Below, piece by piece: positions 17,177-26,915 of a DNA stretch of 64,000 nucleotides. Positions within the stretch are counted from its first letter, which is position 1; the number at the start of each line of letters is the position of its first letter. Origin of the DNA: Mesaphorura yosii (Eukaryota > Arthropoda > Collembola > Poduromorpha > Tullbergiidae); the NCBI GenBank assembly GCA_009869945.1, contig WIXG01000219.1:62001-126000 (forward strand), in the 5' to 3' direction. Position numbers and translations under genes: made by a program. The notes under the pieces are model-generated. The model worked only from the letters and a program-made list of their open reading frames with translations. It did no database searches and was not told where the DNA came from.

Positions 17177-18735
17177 ATGGCCGGAAGTGGAGGCAAGGGT
17201 GACTCCAACGATGCAATGGTAGTTCATGTATGGAAATCAGGTAATTATTATTAAACTTGAAGGCGGAAGATATCCGTTGGCTTCTTGAGCTTCCTGGAGT
17301 CCCAGCTCCAAGGTCTGGCCAATGCATTATCAAAAGAGACTAAATTACAACTCCATGTATCTCCTTGTTTCTTTTATCTTCTACCGTTCCTGCAAAAACA
17401 GGCTGGGGATTGCCATCAATTGATTCTGAGTGTCTTCAGATACTGGTGAGTATCGAACACCCATGAGGTTAGTTCTCAAGAGGTTTTTTAAAAAGAAGTT
17501 CTTGATTGCATTTGGCGCAGGCCTGTGTGAAGTTCGCCTCATCCGTCCCAATTAGGGTTGTGGAGTGTGAAAACCCAGGAAAATCACCAACTGGGATAAT
17601 TCCGTTCTTCACGCACCAATCAAAGGTTCTCTCATCAGCGGACGAAATTGTGTCCTACTTAAGGGAACAGGTACGTGGAATGTTCTAAGGCCTACGGGCA
17701 AGGCAGCATGTCAGGCATAAGTTACTCCTTCTTATTTGATGTAAAAGTAATCAATAATCAAAAACGTTTTTTAGGGCTATGGTTGTGATTTTGGATTAAC
17801 TAGTAAACAGTGTGCCGAAGTTGTCGCATTCACACATTTAATTAATGATGCCTTGAAACCTGCCTTAATATATTTCAAGTATGTCCAATCTCTCAAGTCT
17901 CAAGTAAATGAAGTTCCTGTCGTTAAGTCGTTATATTTTTGCTCGTATTTTCATCAGCTGGATGCACATGGGCAATTTCGATGAAACGATTCGCATATGC
18001 TACGGTGAGCGTCTGCCGTGGTTGTACAAGATGTGGTATCCATTCTGGAGAGTCAGACGTCGGGCCCTCAACTTTATGCTTGTCACATTTCCTGAGTACG
18101 AATTCCAAATGGAATCATGCGAGCCTTACGTCATGCAGAAAGCGACTGACTGTATCAAAGTTCTTTCGGATAAACTTGGGACAAATGACTACTTCATGCT
18201 GCCAATTAAACCGACGTCAATTGATGCGCTTATATATTCCTACCTCGCACCGCTGCTCAAGATTCCATTGGTCCACTGCCCGCTCAAGGAAGTCATACGT
18301 GCAACGCCAAACCTGGAAAGATACGTTGCTAGAATCACTCATCATTACTTTATGAAAAGTAAGATCATAGAAGATCTTCCAACGAATATTGAGTCTGAAT
18401 CTAATTTATTTATTTCTAATCTAAATCCCGTATTAACAGCGCGTGGAGGAACGGGTGACGATGCGAATTGGCAAGCAAGCAATTTATCTCAAACAAACTA
18501 TGGGAAAGATGGACACCCAACAAAGCAGCCAGTAGTCAGCTCAACCACGGACTCGTCGTCACAGTTTTCGTTAAACCAGAAAATTCTCACGTTTGTTGTA
18601 CTCGCAACGGCCATGCTCACGTATGCTTTTAAACATCGAATGATAAAACTTCCTGCCCTGAAAGGACGACGTGACGCTTATTACGATGATATTGACGAGG
18701 CTGAAGACGAGAATGAAGAGTTCTGGGATGAATAG
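17177..18735 (+). CDS. MTX1: metaxin (MTX1/MTX3 type), mitochondrial outer membrane
   Basis: Metaxins are GST-fold proteins of the SAM/MICOS outer-membrane assembly, acting in beta-barrel insertion and mitochondrial transport. Exons 17177-17240, 17402-17445, 17521-17670, 17775-17878 and 17958-18735 give 379 residues. The N-terminal GST-like half has the family signature GWGLPSIDSECLQIL followed by the VxENPGKSPTGxIPFF region. The C-terminal half carries YKMWYPFWRVRRRALNF and the TSIDALIYSYLAPLLKIPLV helix. A single hydrophobic segment (ILTFVVLATAMLTYAF, about residues 330-346) is the expected C-terminal membrane anchor. It is followed by a basic stretch and a strongly acidic tail ending EEFWDE. 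The anchor favours MTX1 over the unanchored MTX2; separating MTX1 from MTX3 needs a tree. Confidence 0.9.
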
Positions 18736-19183
18736 TTTAAAGCGGTTGTCCTCATTTCTAATGAATTTCATGTCATGTAGAATGTTTCTAATCAAAGAAC
18801 TAGTTGAAATTATATCCTGAGTTTCTACTTCTGCAAGATAAATAAAACCTGGAACATTGAGGTGCATTAAACGTTAATTGAGTTTTCTCCACAATTCTTG
18901 AGATTTTAATCGCTGCGGTCCTGCAAAGTGCAGACAAGCACGGTGGCAGTGAAATGTGGTGAATGTAAAAGCGTGGATAAATACGGCGTCAGATCATACG
19001 TGTGATTCATTTCAAATTCAAGTGTTTTTGCTCCACGTACGAATATTTATTCCCGTCATAAAACTGAGAAATCAATATCATTTATTTGCCGTGCATTCAT
19101 TAATTACCCTGAATTAATTATTACAAGGAAGGGTCTGGGCAAATGTTAAGATAACGAATCAGTGGCACCAGCACGAAATTAAG
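18736..19183. other. metaxin 3' UTR and IER3IP1 5' flank
   Basis: The 448 bp gap contains the metaxin AATAAA at 18841 and the upstream region of IER3IP1. Confidence 0.5.
18841..18846 (+). terminator. polyadenylation signal, metaxin
   Basis: AATAAA about 105 bp after the metaxin stop codon. Confidence 0.6.
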
Positions 19184-19617
19184 ATGATCACACTGTGGAA
19201 TTTGTTCGAGGCTGCACTTTTGTGCGTCAATGCAATTTGTGTCTTAAATGAAGAACGATTCCTGTCTAAATGTAAGTCGCTAATTCCTGGCTTCTTAACT
19301 CAAGCATTGAGAGTGGGTTCATTTTAATTTGTTATGAGTAATTTTAGTTGGGTGGGGCCTGGGGCCGCAAATCGAAGCCTTCGGCGAGAGTCCTGACCAA
19401 TACACATCAACCAAAACGCAAATTCTACATCTGATACGCTCGATTAGGACAGTTATGAAATGTAAGTTAACACAGGAGCCGTGGCAAGTCTTTAACTTCA
19501 TAAGGACAAAGAAGTGAACAATGGATGAGTTATCTGTAATCTAATACTCTTTTTCTTGCAGTTCCGCTAATCTTCCTGAATGCATTGGTAATCATCTTTA
19601 AATTAGTGGCCGGATAG
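19184..19617 (+). CDS. IER3IP1: IER3IP1 / Yos1-type ER-Golgi small membrane protein
   Basis: Small secretory-pathway membrane protein; the yeast relative Yos1 works in COPII vesicle traffic between ER and Golgi. Exons 19184-19271, 19348-19461 and 19562-19617 give 85 residues, against 82 in human. The N-terminal hydrophobic helix has the signature ALLCVNAICVLNEERFL. The middle is GWGLGP then LHLIRSIRTVMKFPLIFLNA, and a second hydrophobic helix ends LVIIFKLVAG. All three phases agree and both ends match the family. Split into short exons, the gene is easily missed by open-frame searches. Confidence 0.96.
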
Positions 19618-20336
19618 ATCACCGATCAATTTTCTAACTTTTTAATAGTAAATTCCTCTGCGCAACATAAATATGAATACAAGCATTAATAAATTAAGAA
19701 CTTGTAATTGGGGCTTTAGCCAATTTTCATACTCGTTCATCCGTGGTGTCGTAGCCAGTACCTTCAGAGCCACAATTTTCTTCATTTAAATTAGCTACAT
19801 GTCAATCTGGCGTATTCAACTGGGGCGTTTGCATTCACCGTCGTCAATTGATGATTGATGCGAACAATGTCACGAACGGCTTTTCTACCTTTCGCTCGTG
19901 ATGCTCCCTTTTTTCGTCATCATTCTGTCAATTAAGCCGGCTTCAATCGTTAATTCCAGCATTTTTTATTCAAGTATCAATTCCCGTTCCAGTGTGGGTC
20001 TGACCTTTTAGTTGACATTTGCGGGAAGCAAGTTGATAATTGACATCGACATCAACAATCTTCTGATGACGTTATAGATCAGCTTGGTAATGATGATGAC
20101 ATGAACGAATGGGAAAGATGAGATGAGGTATTTTTTCCGGATGCAGGCATCCCGCAAAGCGGTGAATATGAGCGTCGCTTGTTAGTGATCCGTATATGAA
20201 TTTGTGTTTGAAAGCAGCAAACGGTATTATAACATAGCCGATCTGTCAAGCAGTTGAGTTCTTCAGGACGGGTTTCGCTCAGGTTAATGCTTAATTGCGT
20301 GGTTGAAAGTTATCAAATTCAGTTATAATTCTTAGA
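19618..20336. other. IER3IP1 3' UTR and hnRNP M 5' flank
   Basis: The 719 bp gap holds the IER3IP1 AATAAA and the promoter and 5' UTR region of the hnRNP M gene. No coding sequence recognised. Confidence 0.5.
19688..19693 (+). terminator. polyadenylation signal, IER3IP1
   Basis: AATAAA about 70 bp after the IER3IP1 stop codon. Confidence 0.6.
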
Positions 20337-23082
20337 ATGGAACGTGTGTCTCGATCCACGGTGAAGCAAGACAGGGAGCGATCTAAGGAAAGGTCACGAT
20401 CTCGAGGAAGGGAACGGGACAGATCCCGTGATCGGCCACCAAACTCAAGACTGGCCGATAAGCGAGTGTACATCTCCAACATTCCGTACGAAACAAGATG
20501 GCAGGACGTCAAAGACTTGTTTAGGAACGAAGGTAAGCTGAGCTGAAACTATTCTGTATAAACTCTTCTCTCCACTCATTCTCGTCGAATTTCTTCGATT
20601 AAGTACGCATATACTAATTTGTTGTGTCATGACTCATATTTACTAGTTGGGGAGGTTATTTACGTGGAGCTATTCGTTGACGAGAACGATAAACCCCGTG
20701 GCTGTGGGATAATTGAACTGGAGACCAGCACACTTGCCAAAAAGGCGATTGAGAAGATGCACCGGTATGAAATCGGCGGCCGAAAAATCGTTGTGAAAGA
20801 GGTATGTTTAATAGTTCGTTTCTGACAGCACTTCTGGTTCGGATAATGGTAATGGAAGTTTTTTCTCAAGTACGGCGTTTTGATTGATCTAGGACTATGA
20901 TGTTGAGAGAGATAAAACGGGACGAATTGTGAACCAAACCGGTGGTGGTGCCAGACGTGACAAGGAGAGATCAAGAGAACGCGACAGGGACCGAGATTGG
21001 GACCGAAGGCGCGATTTATCTCCTTCATCCGCATCGGGAGGAAATTCATGGAAGCGCGGAAATACATATGGACTTAGTCCCGAGTTTCTAGAATCTCTGG
21101 GCATTGATGGTCCTCTTCTCAGCAAAGTATTTGTGAGCAACGTGAGTAACAAAGTTAAGAATCTATGCCCTGGATTCAATGCTTTAAGTTTTACGACCAT
21201 TTGCAATTTCTGTTATTCCAGCTGGATTTTCGAGTTGACGACAAGAAGTTAAAGGAGGTGTTTCGCCTGGCTGGCCGCGTCATGTGTGCAGAGATAAATA
21301 AGGACAAAGATGGGAAGAGTAGGGGCCATGGGACTGTCGAGTATGAACACCCTGTCGAGGCTGTCCAAAGCATCTGTAAGAAGCTACAAAAGCTGAATAC
21401 TAACTATGAAAATACTAATACCAATTCAGTAATCACGTAATGTTTGCTGCCTTCAAAATAGCGATGTTCAACAATCAAGAACTGTATGATCGGCGAATGC
21501 ATGTCCGCATGGATCGCCTGCCCGATCCGTTGACCGATTTGGCGAAGAATCGCCTTCCCGAAGGACTCAAAGGAATTGGAATGGGGCTCGGTATGAATGG
21601 TCAACCGCTTGTTGATGTCAGCCGTAAGTTCGAGAACGTTTATGGGAAGACAGTAACAGAACATAACACCTACCTTATTTGATCCGCGTATCAGGTAATT
21701 TGCCTTCCTCAAACAGTAATGGCAACGTTGCATCTTTGCTTGGAACTGGGTTCGCTGGACAGGCCCAAACAGCTCTCACGAACGCCATGGCCGCCGCCAC
21801 TGCTGCTGCGACTGCTGCCAATCCCTTATCAGCGATGAACCTCGGTGGAATGAATGTTGGACTGGCTTCGATGTTGGGACAGCAAGGACTTGTAAGTGCT
21901 GTAACTCTATTTGTTGAACCTTCTTATCATCTTTAGCATTAGCACCAGCAAGATAGAAATAGGATGAACCATTTATATTTTAAATGCACCCACAGGATTC
22001 CTTAACCGCGGCAAACAACGCGTTTGGAAGTGGACTTTCTCTCGGAGCTCTCGGGAACCCTGCTAACCAGTTGTCCGCTCTTTCGTCACTAGCACCAGGC
22101 GGAGGTCTGGGGCTAGCAGGGCAAGCCAATGCTGTGAACAACCTTATGCAACATTCTAATGCGTCCGTTGGTAGTGGCACTGGTAGCTTAAGTGGGGTCA
22201 ATATGAACCAAGGCTTCCAAAAGTAAGTCAATTTTTATTATATTGAAGTAGTAGTACTTACAGGACGAAGGTTTAGGGCTTCGCAGTTTACAGATTTTCT
22301 TTGTATTCATGCCTTCATTCGTCATTAACATTAATATTTGTTCTTAGTTCCAACCAAACGGGACAAGGACAAGGCGGTCAAGTTTACCGTGACTCCGCTG
22401 ACTATGGCTATTCTACATCAGTCTATTCCACTCCAAGTTCAAATTATAACACCGCCTATCAACGGGAAAAACAGTTTGGAAATGGCGTAGGAGTTACAGG
22501 AGGAGGTGGATCAACGGGAAATGCGAATGCCTCTTCAAACACGGTTATAATTTCAAATGTAAGATATTAATGCAAATTGTAAGCATCGTAATCGTAATTA
22601 ATGACATCCTAATGAGAATTTCGTGTTTAGTTACCAGCTTCTTGCACTTGGCAAGTTTTGAAGTCAAAGTTTCGTGAATGTGGAGAAGTGGTTTACGCCG
22701 AAATTCGAGATAACAAAGGGATTGTGCGATTTGCTTCCGAAAGAGATGCCGAACGTGCAGTCAGTACCCTGTCCGAACTCCGAAAGTAAGAATAAGGCGT
22801 CTATATCTTTTTGCATTTCGTAGACTTACTTGATGCATACTCATGCTTTTGAATTGATAATAACTATGCAAAACGAAAATCAATGAATTATTTTCCTTAA
22901 CTAAACATTCACTCCCACCACTCGTCAACGCTATAACTCACAGAGGTGTTTGATCAATCCCGTGTTGATGGTAAGTTGATGCAATTATATTTACTGCTTG
23001 CAATTGCTTTACTGATTACTACTATCTACTAATTATACTTTTTTTTCTTTTAGGGAAGACCGTCATGGTCCGATTCCTTTGA
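20337..23082 (+). CDS. HNRNPM: hnRNP M / MYEF2 / Rumpelstiltskin-type RNA-binding protein
   Basis: Nuclear pre-mRNA-binding protein with three RRMs; the family regulates splicing and, in flies (Rump), mRNA localisation. Exons: 20337-20532, 20647-20801, 20893-21141, 21222-21375, 21462-21623, 21695-21891, 21996-22222, 22348-22558, 22631-22763, 22944-22970 and 23054-23082 (579 residues). An Arg/Ser-rich N terminus precedes RRM1 (about 42-116, RNP2 VYISNI). A second RS-like linker precedes RRM2 (about 195-275, RNP2 VFVSNL, RNP1-like RGHGTVEY). A Gly/Ala/Leu/Met-rich low-complexity region follows, then RRM3 (about 511-579, ends at the stop). The junction 22763/22944 was chosen because only this donor keeps frame into VFDQSRVDGKTVMVRF and restores the normal RRM spacing. 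A better-looking GTAAGA donor at 22786 would shift the frame. Confidence 0.92.
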
Positions 23083-23848
23083 AGGAATTTCGGGCGAGAA
23101 GAAATCTCTGTATTATGTAAAAGGTACGTAGACATTTCGCCAACAGCTTTGGTTCCTTGACGAAGTAGTACAAAATTCCTGACGTGTTCTGTCCAGTCTT
23201 TTCGAGTGGCCTGTTCTTGTCGTGTTCATTAATCCAGATGATGTTCAAATGATGACTACCGCACTTTCATTGTTATTCCAATGTCATTGATTGATTGGTC
23301 AATTTTTGATTCCATTTTGTTATAGATTCTTGTCTCCCGTTGCAAGTTCGTTTGATGTTATCATGGTTGTATCCAGATTGTCTGCTTGTTGCTCCTGCGG
23401 TTTCAAGACGGTATTAGGATAAGAGTAAGATTGAGTTCATTTCCGCGTGCTGCGATTGGGGATTGTTTGAAGATATCCATCTTATTTTAATTCCTGAATC
23501 ATAAGTCCGCTGTTATGTTTGGTCTGTACATTGAATTTGCTCCTACTTAAAAAGTTCGAATTGAATTCTAACTATAGTTGTGAAATATATCGACTTACAT
23601 CCTTTCAATAGTGAACAGCTTGTGTCTTTTCAAAAATCGGCTATGGAGCATTCGCATTATTGTTTCAAACTTCAAACGTAAAAGTTCAAGTATTGCCTGT
23701 TCGATCGCCCTTCATTTTGTAGAGTTTGCTGGTTTATTGATATGAAACGAAGAAGCAGCTTCATGAGGAGAAATTTTCAAATTCTACTCAAGTTGTTACA
23801 ATTTTAACATAGACTAATTTTCGTATATGGGTGCTGTCTGCACCCTCG

Positions 23849-23854
23849 AATAAA
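23849..23854 (+). terminator. polyadenylation signal, hnRNP M
   Basis: AATAAA about 770 bp after the hnRNP M stop codon; the first canonical plus-strand signal seen downstream. Confidence 0.45.
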
Positions 23855-24492
23855 GATTTCAATTTTACACAAGCGAGATGGGGAATAGTTTGTCTGGAGT
23901 TCTCATTGCCAACAGAACTGCTTTCACAAATTCTGAAAATGCTTCACTCAAGCCTTGATTAGGCACAAAAGTCGCAGGTTACCCAAAACGTTAATAACGA
24001 GTATGGCGGGGTCGGTTTAGTCGTTGATGGTCAATTCATTGGCATGTGGCTTACGAAGTATGATCAAGTTTGGAACATCCTGCGACGCCTGAATGCTGAA
24101 TCCACTTTCTAAATGTAAGTGAGTCCGGTGATGGCGACCGAGGTGAGTTCTCTGATGAAAAGTTTCGCCCTCTATTTGTTCTACTTCTGCAATTTGTTCT
24201 CGCTGTGCGTTTTGGGTTGCGTTGTGGGATTGAATTAGGGAGAACAATTGAACTGCTTCGAGTAATGTCACTCGGGCGGGCGGCGAGGAGTGTCTTGAAG
24301 TATGAAGGCTCAAGATCGGAAAGATAAGATGATGATTGTCTTGTTCGAAATTTTTCACCTTGTAAAACTTGCTGGTTTTCTCAAAATGTCTTCAGTGAAT
24401 TCAAACAGCGAAAATGAATTTTCCGAGGTTTGTAGAGAAGCGATACATATCATGGATGCAAAGCGTTTGGGGTTAGACTAGGCGGAAGTACC

Positions 24493-24507
24493 CCGCGCGG
24501 AGCGCGG
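24493..24507. repeat. GC-rich perfect hairpin, CCGCGC-GGA-GCGCGG
   Basis: Six-base perfect arms with a three-base loop, in a local GC island about 250 bp upstream of the ADAL ATG. It may be part of the ADAL promoter. No function is established. Confidence 0.5.
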
Positions 24508-24757
24508 TTGTTCAATGGCTTCATCGCTGTAACGTTGATTCAATCTCTCAGAAAGACGGCTGATTTTAGTAACTAAACGTATGATTTGGCTTCGGCAAAT
24601 TGAAGTTTCCTTCTCGGTCAAACTGCCAATTCGTGCGTTTAGATGTTTCATACTTGAGATACTTGAAAGAAATGGAATAATAAATATTTTTGCTAATAAA
24701 TTACTGTTTTCATTAGTTCGTGCTTAAACGCGGATCAAAGTAGCCATTAGCCTTGAC

Positions 24758-26241
24758 ATGGAGAATTTGTGCACAGAGATGCCCAAAGTGGTATGACTTT
24801 GCATAAACGTACAAACAATAACCTCACTAGCCCACTAATTTGCGATTCATTTGAAGGAACTTCACGCGCATTTAAATGGTTCCATCTCGGATGAAACTTG
24901 CCTTCAGTTACTTAGAGCAAGTCAGAAGGATGAAAAAGAAGATATAATCGTGCTTTCAAATGAGGAATGTAACTTGGAGAAGTAAGTTTTACAGACGAGT
25001 CTGGAATTTTTGAGAACTCAAGACGGATTCTCACTACTCGGTTCTATGCGTTCTTGGTTTATTTGGCAGGTGTTTCGCAAAGTTTGCCCAAATTCATAGA
25101 TTGGTCAGGTCGCCAGAAATCCTCAAATGGGTAACTTCTGAAGTAATTCGCAATTTTTCTGAGGATAACGTCATTTACTTGGAGCTTCGTACAACTCCAA
25201 AAGCAGTCCACGAGATACGATCGAAGGACATATATCTTCATGCCGTTGTTCAAGGCATTGTGTAAGGATGAAAGTACTTTGAAGTCGGAAAGAATGGTAA
25301 CTGATTTTCATTGGTGTATGTAGGGAAAGTCGAAAGAAGTTTCCAATTTTGGTGAAGCTTTTGATTTCTGTCGATCGGAAAATGGGAAATGATGATGGAG
25401 ATGAAAATATTAGTTTGGCGGCCAAATGGGCAAAACAATATCCTGACATTATCGCTGGCATTGATTTGAGTGGAGATCCTACAAAAGGGAGTTCCGAGTG
25501 GATATTACCACTGCTGGCAAAAGCTAGATCCCTGAATTTTAAAGTTACTTGTCATTTGCCGGAGGTATTTTCCGAAATCTCATGCGTTTTGAAATGAAAT
25601 GAACAAACCTGAAATATGCTGCCATGCCCAGGTAAAAAATTATGAAGAGGCCAGACAGTTCTTGGAGTTTGCTCCTGACAGAGTGGGACATGGCCTTTTT
25701 CTTCATCCTGACCATGGTGGCACGGTTGAGCTTTGGAATCTGATGAAGAGCAGCAAGATTCCAATGGGTAATTGACAAATTGTTTTAATACAAATTGAGA
25801 ATAAAGTGAAAACTCATATTTTGACACTAGAAATATGCATAACGTCTAACACCGTGGCTGGAATTGCGTACGACCCTAACAATCATCATGTCGTGCACTT
25901 TGTGGAGGAAACTTTGCCTCACATTATTTGTGTAAGATCAGCAGTTACTATTACTTGTAATACTTGTAATGGTTTCTTTGTTGAAGCTATAACTCAACTA
26001 TTTTGTCTTGCAGACGGACGATTGTGGCATTTTCAATACCACATTGAGCCTCGAGTACAAGAAATACTTGAAGACTGTTAAGTCGATTCACAGCCCAGCT
26101 GACCTCCGTAACGTGTGCATTGCAACAATTGATTACATTTTCGCATCGGAACAAGAGAAAGAAGAGTTGAAGGAAAAAACTAATCGGTGGTGGAACGAAA
26201 ATGCTAACTGGATTGCCAAAATCGAAGTTCTTCATTTTTAA
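24758..26241 (+). CDS. ADAL: adenosine deaminase-like protein (N6-methyl-AMP deaminase, ADAL/MAPDA)
   Basis: Cytosolic amidohydrolase of the ADA family; characterised ADAL/MAPDA enzymes convert N6-methyl-AMP to IMP. Exons 24758-24790, 24857-24981, 25070-25261, 25324-25564, 25632-25767, 25831-25931 and 26014-26241 give 351 residues (human 355). Zinc ligands and catalytic motifs are visible: HAHLNGS (H14 and H16), GIDLSGDP (162-169), a CHLPE motif (His plus the general-acid Glu), DRVGHG, EICITSNT and the metal-binding CTDD. The short first exon (MENLCTEMPKV) runs straight into ELHAHLNGS as in relatives. The 3' end is tail-to-tail with FEM1. Confidence 0.95.
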
Positions 26242-26302
26242 ATTATGGAATTTGAGCTATGCAAACGTTTTGAATTCCTTTGGTTTTGTTTTCTTTTGAT
26301 GT

Positions 26303-26308
26303 AATAAA
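26303..26308 (+). terminator. polyadenylation signal, ADAL
   Basis: AATAAA 62 bp after the ADAL stop, 31 bp before the minus-strand AATAAA of FEM1. Confidence 0.7.
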
Positions 26309-26338
26309 AATACACTGACATTCGTTTTACGCGTGTAG

Positions 26339-26344
26339 TTTATT
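26339..26344 (-). terminator. polyadenylation signal, FEM1 (minus strand)
   Basis: TTTATT on the plus strand reads AATAAA on the minus strand. It implies a FEM1 3' UTR of about 0.6 kb whose cleavage site falls inside the ADAL 3' end. Confidence 0.55.
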
Positions 26345-26915
26345 CATACTAATTTATATCACATTTTCATTTTGAGTGAATACATACAGGGTTAGGTTTC
26401 GACGAATAATGTATTTTAAATTGCGAATAGCGAGCAGTTTGCAGAATGCATATTAGATTTGGTGCGTTGAGGTTCAGTGCTCAGAGATGGTTCGAGGACG
26501 TTCACATTCGCACCAATAGATCATTCGATAGTGAAAGTCTAACAGTGTCCTACCAATAACAACATAATTGTATCTTTGTAGCTATGAAGTCACTAGAAGT
26601 TCGAAAATCCGAAGGAAGAGAGGGAAGGATTCTTCGAATTAAAGGTCGCACCGTATTTGAAGAGTCAACATTCTTAAAAAACTCAAATTGCATTCTCGAT
26701 TGACTAAAATATTGAAATCATATTTCAGTCTATGGTTTCCTTACAAAAGCCTGAGTAGGTAATTAATAAATAAGTAAACTAACAGACTAAAGATGAAAAA
26801 TCTTACAAATGAACGTATGCGCAAGGGCGAACATGACAAATGTTCTGGCTCTACCAAATGTACAAAACTTTCAACTAAGCAGAACTACCAGCTTGCCGAA
26901 ATGAAGATTAATCCA
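26345..26915 (-). other. FEM1 3' UTR
   Basis: About 570 bp between the FEM1 stop codon and its likely AATAAA. No other coding potential recognised. Confidence 0.45.

Larger units (their letters stand above)
23083..24757. other. hnRNP M 3' UTR and ADAL 5' flank
   Basis: The hnRNP M 3' UTR probably runs to the AATAAA at 23849. A GTACGT donor-like site near 23125 suggests it may be spliced. Beyond it there is a 113-codon minus-strand frame (24017-24358) with no recognised similarity, and a GC-rich hairpin at 24493-24507. Confidence 0.45.

Noticed and set aside
22764..22785. Extension of the hnRNP M exon (STLSELRK) to the GTAAGA donor
   Set aside because: Puts the next exon out of frame and spoils RRM3 spacing. 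Kept only as a possible alternative splice.
24017..24358. Minus-strand 113-codon frame between hnRNP M and ADAL
   Set aside because: No ATG at the start, no recognised similarity, and no nearby minus-strand poly(A) signal.
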